A stretch of 64,000 nt of DNA from Pseudomonas kairouanensis (GTDB lineage Bacteria; Pseudomonadota; Gammaproteobacteria; Pseudomonadales; Pseudomonadaceae): NCBI RefSeq assembly GCF_004682055.1, contig NZ_QUZU01000012.1, positions 1 through 64,000 of the forward strand, written 5' to 3'. Both the position numbers and the translations under genes were made by a program. Shown here in pieces: positions 26,848 to 35,196 of the stretch (position 1 is the first letter of the stretch; the number at the start of each line of letters is the position of its first letter). The notes under the pieces are model-generated. The model had not been told where the DNA came from, ran no database searches, and saw nothing but the letters and a program-made list of their open reading frames with translations.

Positions 26848-27693
26848 TCACTGACCGAGCGGTGTCGCCCGCGCCGGGGAATTGAGCTGCTGCTGCAAAT
26901 TCTGCACCTGGCTCTGCAAGGTGGTGATATTGCGCGTGGTCTGGATGCGGAACACGTCGAACTCTTTGTTGGTCGGAGCGTCGGTGTTGGCTGGCTTGTT
27001 GTCCTGCTCGCTTTTGAGCACCACCAGGTCCTGCTCCAGCCGGGCGATGGCGGCGCTTGGGTTGCCCTGTTTCTTCAACGCAGCCACGTCGGCGGCCAAG
27101 TCCTTGAGTTCGGTATCACGCTTGCCCGCATCGCCTTGCGCCGCCTTGAGGGTGGCCACGGCGTCGGTCAGGGCTTGCACCTGGCCTTGTAGCTTGCTGT
27201 TGGCGCTGGACAGTTCAGTGGTGCTGGCAGTCATCTGCGCCAGGCGCTTGTCCAGCTCGGTGGCCTGGCCCGCCACGCCGACCTGCTGCTTGCCCTGCTC
27301 CAGCAGCTGGCTTTCCAGCTGCTTGATCTGCAGTTTCAGCGCCTCGCTGCCGTTGTTCACACTGGCTTCACTGGCCACGACCTTGCCGGAAATATCCTGC
27401 AGCCGCCCCGCCGCTTCTTCGCTGATGCGCGCAAAGCTTTCCTGGGTGGCGACCAATTGCTGGCCCATCAGGGAGATCTGCTGAAAGCTCCACCACGCAA
27501 GGCCGGCAAAGGCGATCAGCAGTGCGCCGATCAAGGCCCACAACGGGCCGGTGCTGGCGCTCTTGACCTTGACCACAGGCGTGGTGCGCGATCGCACCGA
27601 AGTGGCAGGAGTAGGCTCGAAATCATCGTCATCCCCGAGGTCGGCCCGCAGGCTGGGAATGTTGTCGAAGTCGTCTTTGGCATCGTTGCGCAT
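26848..27693 (-). CDS. membrane-anchored coiled-coil protein of unknown function
   Basis: A 281-residue protein: an acidic N-terminus (MRNDAKDDFDNIPSLRADLG), one membrane helix (about residues 50-70, GPLWALIGALLIAFAGLAWW), then a long Ala/Gln/Lys/Glu-rich heptad region (about 75-270) predicted to form coiled coil. Topology suggests a single-pass protein with most of it in the periplasm. I recognise no enzymatic motif. It is followed by an SDR gene in the same direction (the SDR gene lies upstream on this strand, 127 bp from it). Similar proteins exist in Pseudomonas in this context, with no known role. Confidence 0.75.
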   Translation of the reverse strand: MRNDAKDDFDNIPSLRADLGDDDDFEPTPATSVRSRTTPVVKVKSASTGPLWALIGALLIAFAGLAWWSFQQISLMGQQLVATQESFARISEEAAGRLQDISGKVVASEASVNNGSEALKLQIKQLESQLLEQGKQQVGVAGQATELDKRLAQMTASTTELSSANSKLQGQVQALTDAVATLKAAQGDAGKRDTELKDLAADVAALKKQGNPSAAIARLEQDLVVLKSEQDNKPANTDAPTNKEFDVFRIQTTRNITTLQSQVQNLQQQLNSPARATPLGQ

Positions 27694-27819
27694 GAATCAA
27701 CCCTGAATCGGTGAATGGCTGGCTGGAAAGCCGAGCGGCGGGAGTATAAACCGCGTTCCCGTCGCACTGATCGACCCGGAACCACAGATTCGGTTCCCGA
27801 TGTGTTGCTGGTTGTGAGC

Positions 27820-28818
27820 TTACTTGAACCCCGGATCTTGGGCTTTCCACCAACTGCAGAACTCGTCGAGGGCGGTCCACAGGCTGACCTTGGGCTCGTA
27901 GTCCAGATAATGCCTGGCCCGGCTGATATCGAGGGTGAAATCTTTGTTCATTACCTGCATGCCCAGACGCGATAACGCCGGTTCCGGGCGCCCCGGCCAC
28001 AGTGCACAAAAGGCTTCATTGAGTGCCGCCACGCTGTAGGACAACCCGTAGGACCGGTAACGGGTCACCTGGGGCAGTTCCATCTGGCGCATCACGTAGT
28101 TCACCACATCCCACACCGGCACCGGCGTGCCGTTGCTGATGTTATAGGCCCGGCCCAGCGCCGAGCCTGGGGCGAGCAGGCTGCTGAGCAACGCTTCGTT
28201 AAGGTTGTGCACGCTGGTGAAATCGACCTTGTTGAGGCCGTCGCCAACGATGGCCAGGCGGTTCTTGCGCTGCATTTTCAGCAGGCGCGGGAAGATGCTC
28301 ATATCGCCGGCACCGGTGACGAAACGCGGGCGCAGGGCGATGACTTCCAGGCCGAACTCCTGGGCGCCGAACACCTTCTGCTCGGCCAGGTACTTGGTGG
28401 CGGCATAAGGGTGCTTGAAGCGCTTGGGCACCTGCTCTTCGGTGAGCCCCGAATGGTCGCGCCCGTCAAAGTAGATCGACGGCGAAGACAAGTGCACCAG
28501 CCGCCCAACGTGCTGCTTGAGACAGGCTTCGACGACGTTTTCGGTCACCAGCACGTTGCCCTGGTAAAAATCCTGATACTTGCCCCACAGCCCGACGGCG
28601 CCCGCGCAATGCACCACGGCTTCCACATCACGGCACAGGTGGCGCACCAGGTCGGCATCATTGAGGTCACCCTGGATAAACTCGGCGCCACGCCTGACCA
28701 GGTGCTCCACACCTTCGGCGCGCCGCCCGTTGACCCGCACGTCCAGGCCCTGCTCCAGGGCGAAACGCGCAAAGCGCCCGCCAATGAAGCCGCTTGCGCC
28801 GGTGACCAGAATTTTCAT
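27820..28818 (-). CDS. NAD(P)-dependent SDR epimerase/dehydratase
   Basis: A 332-residue extended short-chain dehydrogenase/reductase. The dinucleotide glycine motif TGASGFIGG (G7, G10, G13) is at the start; the catalytic Tyr138-x3-Lys142 lies in PYAATKYLAEQ and the catalytic Ser is in HLSSPSIYF. The protein resembles 3-beta-hydroxysteroid dehydrogenase/isomerase or nucleoside-diphosphate sugar epimerases. Substrate is not deducible. It lies next to the argP/argO pair, as in other Pseudomonas genomes, but with no obvious functional link. Confidence 0.9.
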   Translation of the reverse strand: MKILVTGASGFIGGRFARFALEQGLDVRVNGRRAEGVEHLVRRGAEFIQGDLNDADLVRHLCRDVEAVVHCAGAVGLWGKYQDFYQGNVLVTENVVEACLKQHVGRLVHLSSPSIYFDGRDHSGLTEEQVPKRFKHPYAATKYLAEQKVFGAQEFGLEVIALRPRFVTGAGDMSIFPRLLKMQRKNRLAIVGDGLNKVDFTSVHNLNEALLSSLLAPGSALGRAYNISNGTPVPVWDVVNYVMRQMELPQVTRYRSYGLSYSVAALNEAFCALWPGRPEPALSRLGMQVMNKDFTLDISRARHYLDYEPKVSLWTALDEFCSWWKAQDPGFK

Positions 28819-28870
28819 GTATTACCCCGTGTTCTTTCGTTTTTCATCGCTGTTGCCTTGACGCCCGCCA

Positions 28871-29764
28871 TCACTCCAACGGCACCAACCATTGCCCACA
28901 GGCTTGGGCCAGATGGTCAGTCAACAGGCCCAACAGTTGTCCGCCACTGCGCCAATGATGCCAGTACAACGGCACATCAATGGGCTTATCTGGCAACAAC
29001 TCCACCAGCACGCCCTTTTGCAATTGCTCGCGCACCTGCAATTCCGGCACCAGCCCCCAACCGAGACCGGCTTCGGTCAGGCGGATAAACCCTTCGGATG
29101 ATGGGCATAAATGGTGTTCGAAACCGCCATCCACACCGAGGGACGCCAGGTAGCGGTGCTGCAGGAAATCATCCGGGCCGAACACCAGGGCCGGTGTGCG
29201 AGCCAACTGATCGGCACGCACGCCCTGGGGAAAATGCCGCGCTATAAATGCCGGGCTGGCCAACGCCCGGTAGCGCATGGCGCCCAACAACAGGCTGCGG
29301 GCACCGGCCACAGGCCGTTCGCTGGCGCAGATACAGGCGGCCACCTCACCGGCGCGCATACGCTTGAGGCCGACGGTCTGGTCTTCCACCACCAGGTCCA
29401 GCAGCAAGTGTTGCTCGGCGCAAAACCCGCTGACGGCCTCGGCCCACCAGGTGGCCAGGCTATCGGCATTCAGGGCGATACGCAGGCGCTCGGGCATGCC
29501 TTCTTCATCCAGCGCCGGCACCTGGCTTTGCAGGTCACGCTCCAGCAGGCGCACTTGCTGCACATGGTTGAGCAGGCGGCGGCCGATATCTGTGGGCGTC
29601 GGCGGCGTGGCCCGTATCAGCACCGGCTGGCCGATGCGAGCCTCCAGCAACTTGATGCGCTGGGAAATCGCCGACTGCGACAAGCCCAGCACTTGGGCAC
29701 CACGTTCAAAGCCGGCCTGTTCTACCACCGCTGCCAGGGCGGAAAGCAATTTATAGTCGAACAT
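28871..29764 (-). CDS. argP: ArgP-like LysR regulator of arginine/lysine export
   Basis: LysR-family regulator of 297 residues of the ArgP/IciA group: N-terminal HTH MFDYKLLSALAAVVEQAGFE, then LGLSQSAISQRIKLLE. It controls argO-type exporter genes in response to basic amino acids. It is divergent from the LysE/ArgO gene with about 90 bp between, the classic arrangement for activation by ArgP. Same order in P. aeruginosa next to sodB. Confidence 0.92.
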   Translation of the reverse strand: MFDYKLLSALAAVVEQAGFERGAQVLGLSQSAISQRIKLLEARIGQPVLIRATPPTPTDIGRRLLNHVQQVRLLERDLQSQVPALDEEGMPERLRIALNADSLATWWAEAVSGFCAEQHLLLDLVVEDQTVGLKRMRAGEVAACICASERPVAGARSLLLGAMRYRALASPAFIARHFPQGVRADQLARTPALVFGPDDFLQHRYLASLGVDGGFEHHLCPSSEGFIRLTEAGLGWGLVPELQVREQLQKGVLVELLPDKPIDVPLYWHHWRSGGQLLGLLTDHLAQACGQWLVPLE

Positions 29765-29855
29765 CAGTTTCTCTAATGAGCGATCAGCAATATTGGTTTT
29801 TCTTATACAGCTTAGCCCCCGAGAATGACCAGCATCGTTTAGAGGATGTTTATTT

Positions 29856-30455
29856 ATGTGGCAAAGCTATATGAACGGATTACTGGTGGCCCTCGGGTTG
29901 ATCATGGCGATCGGCACACAAAACGCGTTCGTGCTGGCCCAGAGCCTGCGTCGTGAGCATCACCTGCCCGTTGCGGCGCTGTGCGTGATCTGTGATGCCC
30001 TGCTGGTAGCCGCCGGTGTATTCGGCTTGGCCACCGTATTGGCCCACAGCCCGATCCTGCTCGGCATTGCACGCTGGGGCGGCGCGGCGTTCCTGTTGTG
30101 GTACGGCACCTTGGCGCTGCGCCGGGCGTTTTCCAATCAGAGCCTGAACCAGGGCGACAACGCCAAGGTGCGCTCACTGCGCGCCGTTTTACTCAGTGCA
30201 TTGGCGGTGACGCTGCTCAACCCCCATGTGTACCTGGACACCGTGCTGTTGATCGGCTCGCTGGGGGCGCAGCAAACGGAACCGGGCGCCTATGTCGCGG
30301 GCGCCGCCAGTGCCTCGTTCCTGTGGTTTGCCACCCTGGCCCTCGGTGCAGCATGGTTGGCACCCTGGCTGGCACGTCCGGCCACCTGGCGCCTGCTGGA
30401 CCTGTTGGTGGCGGTGATGATGTTCAGCGTGGCCTACCAATTGATTGCCGCTTAG
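29856..30455 (+). CDS. argO: LysE/ArgO-family amino-acid exporter
   Basis: A 199-residue, six-helix LysE-superfamily exporter. Typical features are the start GLIMAIGTQNAFVLAQSLRR (with the conserved G-x-Q-N) and ALAVTLLNPHVYLDTVLLIG (N-P-H region). Exports arginine and perhaps lysine and thus protects from excess. Divergent from argP, its presumed activator. A long upstream frame start is not used; the ATG at 29856 gives the normal length. Confidence 0.93.
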   Translation: MWQSYMNGLLVALGLIMAIGTQNAFVLAQSLRREHHLPVAALCVICDALLVAAGVFGLATVLAHSPILLGIARWGGAAFLLWYGTLALRRAFSNQSLNQGDNAKVRSLRAVLLSALAVTLLNPHVYLDTVLLIGSLGAQQTEPGAYVAGAASASFLWFATLALGAAWLAPWLARPATWRLLDLLVAVMMFSVAYQLIAA

Positions 30456-30633
30456 GGAATATTCCAAAACGCTCTGGAACCTCTATCCCACACAGTTGTT
30501 GCGTGGTTTTGCCGCACCCCCGGTGCTATGATCCTGCCCCTGCGCCGCAAAGAGTACAAACTCCCCGGCGCTTGTTTGGCCGCCCGTGATCGGCCTTGCG
30601 CTCACCGCAACTGACCTGATTAGGAGAATCATC

Positions 30634-31230
30634 ATGGCTTTCGAATTGCCGCCGCTGCCCTACGCACACGATGCCCTGCAGCCGCACATCTCCAAGGAAA
30701 CCTTGGAATTCCACCACGACAAGCACCACAACACCTATGTCGTGAACCTGAACAACCTGGTGCCTGGCACTGAGTTCGAAGGCAAGACCCTGGAAGAAAT
30801 CGTCAAGTCTTCCTCGGGCGGCATCTTCAACAACGCCGCTCAGGTCTGGAACCACACTTTCTACTGGAACTGCCTGGCGCCAAACGCCGGCGGCCAACCT
30901 ACCGGCGCGCTGGCTGAAGCCATCAACGCGGCATTCGGTTCGTTCGACAAGTTCAAGGAAGAATTCACCAAGACGTCCGTCGGCACCTTCGGTTCCGGTT
31001 GGGGCTGGCTGGTGAAAAAGGCTGACGGTTCCCTGGCCCTGGCCAGCACCATCGGCGCCGGCAACCCGCTGACCAGCGGCGACACCCCGCTGCTGACCTG
31101 CGACGTGTGGGAACACGCCTACTACATCGACTACCGCAACGTGCGTCCAAAGTATGTGGAAGCGTTCTGGAACCTGGTCAACTGGAAGTTCGTGGCTGAG
31201 CAGTTCGAAGGCAAGACCTTCACTGCCTAA
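30634..31230 (+). CDS. sodB: iron superoxide dismutase
   Basis: Converts superoxide to hydrogen peroxide and oxygen in the cytoplasm. 198 residues from the ATG at 30634, preceded by TAGGAGAA. Iron ligands are visible at His27, His74, Asp157 and His161 ([13 protein letters not shown]), and Gln70 (NNAAQVWNH) marks the iron rather than manganese form. A strong terminator follows at 31247. The neighbours argO and bifA are as in P. aeruginosa. Confidence 0.98.
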   Translation: MAFELPPLPYAHDALQPHISKETLEFHHDKHHNTYVVNLNNLVPGTEFEGKTLEEIVKSSSGGIFNNAAQVWNHTFYWNCLAPNAGGQPTGALAEAINAAFGSFDKFKEEFTKTSVGTFGSGWGWLVKKADGSLALASTIGAGNPLTSGDTPLLTCDVWEHAYYIDYRNVRPKYVEAFWNLVNWKFVAEQFEGKTFTA

Positions 31231-31246
31231 GCACCGCTTGCAGTAG

Positions 31247-31274
31247 AAAAAGCCCGGCCATGCCGGGCTTTTTC
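31247..31274 (+). terminator. sodB terminator
   Basis: A stem of eight pairs (AGCCCGGC / GCCGGGCT, loop CAT) preceded by five A and followed by five T. It lies 17 bp after the sodB stop. Confidence 0.9.
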
Positions 31275-31413
31275 ATGGGTGCGATTCAACCAAAGCTGAT
31301 CACCCTGCCAACTTCCAGCAAATGTCCACCGTAATGTCCCTTTGACTGCCATCACGGGATTGCCAATACTCATGGCATATTGAGGCCACCCGCATGGAAC
31401 AAGGAATGACCCT

Positions 31414-33465
31414 TTGAAGCTGGAACTCAAAAACAGCTTGTCGGTGAAGTTGCTACGGGTCGTGCTTTTATCGGCATTGATCGTGGGCGTGGCGCTGAGC
31501 GTGGCGCAGATCGTTTTCGATGCCTACAAGACGCGCCAGGCTGTGGCCGGCGATGCCCAGCGCATTCTCGACATGTTTCGCGACCCCTCCACCCAGGCCG
31601 TCTACAGCCTGGACCGCGAGATGGGTATGCAGGTAATCGAGGGCCTGTTCCAGGACGATGCCGTGCGCATGGCCTCCATCGGCCACCCCAACGAAACCAT
31701 GCTCGCGGAAAAAAGCCGCGCCTTGCAGCAGGCCCCCAGCCGCTGGCTGACTGACCTGATTCTTGGCCAGGAACGCACCTTTACCACCCCGCTGGTGGGC
31801 AAGGGGCCGTACAGCGAGTATTACGGCGACCTGAGCATCACCCTGGACACCGCCACCTATGGCCAGGGGTTTATCGTCAATTCGGTGATCATTTTCATTT
31901 CCGGGGTGCTACGTGCCCTGGCCATGGGCCTGGTGCTGTACCTGGTCTATCACTGGCTGCTGACCAAGCCGCTGTCACGGATTATCGAGCACCTGACCTC
32001 GATCAACCCGGACCGGCCCAGCGAACACAAGATCCCCCAGATCAAGGGCCATGAACGCAATGAACTGGGGCTGTGGATCAACACCGCCAACCAATTGCTT
32101 GAGTCCATCGAACGCAACACCCACCTGCGCCACGAGGCGGAAAGCAGCCTGTTGCGCATGGCCCAATATGACTTTCTCACCGGCCTGCCCAACCGCCAGA
32201 AACTGCAGGAGCAACTGGACAAGATCCTGATCGACGCCGGCCGCCGCCAACGCCGCGTGGCCGTGTTGTGTGTGGGCCTGGACGATTTCAAAAGCGTCAA
32301 CGAACAGTTCACCTACCAGGCTGGCGACAAACTACTTCTGGCCCTGGCCGACCGCCTGCGCGCCCACAGCGGCCGCCTGGGCGCCCTGGCCCGCCTGGGT
32401 GGCGACCAGTTCGCGCTGGTGCAAGCCGATATCGACCAGCCTTACGAAGCCGCCGAGCTGGCGCAAAGTATCCTCGACGACTTGGAAGCGGAGTTCGCCC
32501 TCGAACACGAAGGTATCCGGCTGCGCGCCACCATTGGCATCACCCTGTTCCCCGAAGACGGCGACAGCACCGAGAAGCTGCTGCAAAAAGCCGAACAGAC
32601 CATGACCCTGGCCAAGACCCGCTCGCGCAACCGCTATCAGTTCTATATCGCCAGCGTCGACAGCGAAATGCGTCGCCGCCGCGAACTGGAAAAAGACCTG
32701 CGCGAGGCCCTCAGCCGCAACCAGTTCCACCTGGTGTACCAGCCGCAGATCAGCTACCGCGACCATCGCGTGGTGGGGGTTGAAGCGTTGATCCGCTGGC
32801 AACACCCGGAGCACGGCCTGGTGCCCCCAGACCTGTTTATCCCGCTGGCGGAGCAGAACGGCACCATCATTGCGATTGGCGAATGGGTGCTGGACCAGGC
32901 CTGCCGCCAGTTGCGCGAATGGCACGACCAGGGCTTCACCGACCTGCGCATGGCGGTCAACCTCTCCACCGTGCAGTTGCACCACACCGAGCTGCCGCGG
33001 GTGGTCAACAACCTGATGCAGATCTACCGCCTGCCGCCGCGCAGCCTGGAACTGGAAGTCACCGAAACCGGCCTGATGGAAGACATCAGCACCGCCGCCC
33101 AGCACCTGCTGAGCCTGCGTCGTTCCGGCGCGTTGATTGCGATTGATGACTTCGGCACCGGCTACTCGTCGTTGAGCTACCTGAAAAGCCTGCCCCTGGA
33201 CAAGATCAAGATCGACAAGAGCTTCGTCCAGGACCTGTTGGACGACGACGACGATGCCACCATCGTGCGGGCCATCATCCAACTGGGCAAAAGCCTGGGC
33301 ATGCAAGTGATCGCCGAAGGGGTGGAAACCGCCGAGCAAGAGGCGTACATCATCTCCGAAGGCTGCCATGAGGGTCAGGGCTACCACTACAGCAAACCCT
33401 TGCAGGCTCGGGAGTTGGCGGTTTTCCTGAAGCAGGCGGAGCGCGATAACGCGGTCATTCTCTGA
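31414..33465 (+). CDS. bifA: c-di-GMP phosphodiesterase BifA-like (degenerate GGDEF plus EAL)
   Basis: A 683-residue inner-membrane regulator. Two membrane helices near 13-35 and 148-172 enclose a periplasmic loop; a HAMP region follows. The GGDEF domain (about 250-410) has the altered site GGDQF (329-333), which should not make c-di-GMP. The EAL domain (about 430-675) keeps EAL at 457-459 and the DDFGTGYSS and KIDKSFV metal-site motifs, so it likely hydrolyses c-di-GMP. The start is TTG at 31414 with AAGGA upstream; the ATG at 31404 is blocked by an early stop. BifA lowers c-di-GMP, which limits biofilm and favours swarming. Confidence 0.95.
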   Translation: MKLELKNSLSVKLLRVVLLSALIVGVALSVAQIVFDAYKTRQAVAGDAQRILDMFRDPSTQAVYSLDREMGMQVIEGLFQDDAVRMASIGHPNETMLAEKSRALQQAPSRWLTDLILGQERTFTTPLVGKGPYSEYYGDLSITLDTATYGQGFIVNSVIIFISGVLRALAMGLVLYLVYHWLLTKPLSRIIEHLTSINPDRPSEHKIPQIKGHERNELGLWINTANQLLESIERNTHLRHEAESSLLRMAQYDFLTGLPNRQKLQEQLDKILIDAGRRQRRVAVLCVGLDDFKSVNEQFTYQAGDKLLLALADRLRAHSGRLGALARLGGDQFALVQADIDQPYEAAELAQSILDDLEAEFALEHEGIRLRATIGITLFPEDGDSTEKLLQKAEQTMTLAKTRSRNRYQFYIASVDSEMRRRRELEKDLREALSRNQFHLVYQPQISYRDHRVVGVEALIRWQHPEHGLVPPDLFIPLAEQNGTIIAIGEWVLDQACRQLREWHDQGFTDLRMAVNLSTVQLHHTELPRVVNNLMQIYRLPPRSLELEVTETGLMEDISTAAQHLLSLRRSGALIAIDDFGTGYSSLSYLKSLPLDKIKIDKSFVQDLLDDDDDATIVRAIIQLGKSLGMQVIAEGVETAEQEAYIISEGCHEGQGYHYSKPLQARELAVFLKQAERDNAVIL

Positions 33466-33513
33466 TCGCCGCGAACGATACTAAATATTTCCCGCGTATA
33501 ACCCTTTACACAA

Positions 33514-33532
33514 AATGCAAATCTTTCGCATT
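33514..33532. promoter_or_regulatory. palindrome upstream of icmP
   Basis: AATGCAAATCTTTCGCATT, inverted repeat of five bp arms with partial inner match. It lies about 60 bp before icmP, but matches the Fur consensus poorly; an iron link is only a guess from the gene family. Confidence 0.25.
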
Positions 33533-33592
33533 ATGTCGCAGTTTTTGCGCTCCCCCGCGCGCCCCATCAACAACCGAAGCAGGATGTTCGCC

Positions 33593-34936
33593 ATGATTCG
33601 TATGCCCCTGGCCACCGCCAGTCTGCTGGCCATTGCCATTTCTCTCGCCGGTTGCGGCGAAGGTAAAGACAAGGCCGCAGCAAACCAGGCGCCGACCCCG
33701 GCTGCCAGCACTACCGCTCCAGCGGCTGCCACCCCAGCAGGCCAGGTTGACGAAGCCGCCGCCAAGGCTGTGGTCGCGCATTACGCAGACATGGTGTTCG
33801 CGGTCTACAGCGACGCCGAGTCCACCGCGAAAACCCTGCAAACCGCCATTGACGCGTTCCTCGCCAAGCCGAACGACGAAACCCTCAAAGCCGCCCGCAC
33901 AGCCTGGATCGCCGCCCGCGTTCCGTACCTGCAGAGCGAAGTGTTCCGCTTCGGCAATACCATCATCGACGACTGGGAAGGCCAGGTGAACGCATGGCCA
34001 CTGGACGAGGGCCTGATCGACTACGTCGACAAGTCCTACGAACACGCCCTGGGTAACCCAGGCGCTACCGCCAACATCATCGCCAACACCGAGATCCAGG
34101 TGGGTGAAGACAAGGTGGACGTCAAAGACATCACCCCGGAAAAACTCGCCAGCCTCAACGAGCTGGGCGGTTCCGAAGCCAACGTCGCCACCGGCTACCA
34201 CGCCATCGAATTCCTGCTGTGGGGCCAAGACCTCAACGGTACCGGCCCAGGCGCCGGCAACCGCCCTGCGTCGGACTACCTCACCGGCGACGGTGCAACC
34301 GGTGGCCACAACGAGCGTCGCCGCGCCTACCTGAGCGCCGTGACCCAACTGCTGGTCAGCGACCTCGAAGAAATGGTCGGCAACTGGAAACCCAACGTCG
34401 AAGACAACTACCGCGCCACCCTTGAGGCAGAACCTGCCACCGACGGCCTGCGCAAAATGCTGTTCGGCATGGGCAGCCTGTCCCTGGGCGAGCTGGCCGG
34501 TGAGCGCATGAAGGTTTCCCTGGAAGCCAACTCGCCGGAAGACGAGCAAGACTGCTTCAGCGACAACACCCACTACTCGCACTTCTACGACGCCAAGGGC
34601 ATCCGTAACGTCTACCTGGGCGAGTACACCCGCACCGACGGCACCCAGCTGACCGGCGCCAGCCTGTCGTCCCTGGTGGCCAAGGCCGACCCGGCTGCCG
34701 ACACCGCACTGAAAGCGGACCTGGCGGCCACCGAAGCCAAGATCCAGGTCATGGTTGATCACGCCGCCAAAGGCGAGCACTACGACCAGTTGATCGCTGC
34801 CGGCAACGATGCAGGCAACCAAATCGTACGTGACGCCATCGCCGCACTGGTCAAGCAGACCGGTTCGATCGAAGCCGCTGCGGGCAAGCTGGGCATCAGC
34901 GACCTGAACCCGGACAGCGCTGATCACGAGTTCTGA
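33593..34936 (+). CDS. icmP: imelysin-family lipoprotein (IcmP-like metallopeptidase M75)
   Basis: A 447-residue outer-envelope lipoprotein: signal MIRMPLATASLLAIAISLAG followed by the lipobox Cys (L-A-G-C, near residue 20). The M75/imelysin fold shows His203-x-x-Glu206 in YHAIEFLLWGQD, the HxxE motif of this family. Members are insulin-cleaving metallopeptidases (IcmP in P. aeruginosa) or iron-regulated surface proteins (IrpA); protease activity here is inferred. A more upstream start at 33584 (MFAMIRM) is possible, but the ATG at 33593 has AGGA at the right distance. Terminator at 34951. Confidence 0.9.
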   Translation: MIRMPLATASLLAIAISLAGCGEGKDKAAANQAPTPAASTTAPAAATPAGQVDEAAAKAVVAHYADMVFAVYSDAESTAKTLQTAIDAFLAKPNDETLKAARTAWIAARVPYLQSEVFRFGNTIIDDWEGQVNAWPLDEGLIDYVDKSYEHALGNPGATANIIANTEIQVGEDKVDVKDITPEKLASLNELGGSEANVATGYHAIEFLLWGQDLNGTGPGAGNRPASDYLTGDGATGGHNERRRAYLSAVTQLLVSDLEEMVGNWKPNVEDNYRATLEAEPATDGLRKMLFGMGSLSLGELAGERMKVSLEANSPEDEQDCFSDNTHYSHFYDAKGIRNVYLGEYTRTDGTQLTGASLSSLVAKADPAADTALKADLAATEAKIQVMVDHAAKGEHYDQLIAAGNDAGNQIVRDAIAALVKQTGSIEAAAGKLGISDLNPDSADHEF

Positions 34937-34950
34937 TCTGTGCCGAGTTG

Positions 34951-34981
34951 AAAAAAGGCGACCTTCGGGTCGCTTTTTTTT
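34951..34981 (+). terminator. icmP terminator
   Basis: AAAAAAGGCGACC-TTCG-GGTCGC followed by eight T; the UUCG tetraloop makes it very stable. Confidence 0.9.
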
Positions 34982-35019
34982 GCCTGCTTTTCCCCAGTCA
35001 AACAAACACCACAAAACCC

Positions 35020-35113
35020 ATGTGGGAGCGGGCTTGCTCGCGAATGCGGTGTGTCGGTCAACCAATCCGCTGGCGGACCCAGCGCATTCGCGAGCAGGCC
35101 TGCTCCCACATTT
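35020..35113. repeat. REPIN (class A)
   Basis: Arms GGGAGCGGGCTTGCTCGCGA and GCGAGCAGGCCTGCTCCCAC; the second has two changes (AGGCCT instead of AAGCCC), so the pair is decaying. Confidence 0.92.
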
Positions 35114-35196
35114 GATATGCATCGCTTCCAAGCCCCGGTTTACATGCCCTGCACCGCAGGTAGAATGGCGCCACTCCCCCCTACCCGAGTTCACTC

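Noticed and set aside
33506..35194. Open frame of about 560 codons on the minus strand
   Set aside because: Antisense shadow of icmP and the following repeat; no recognisable domains.
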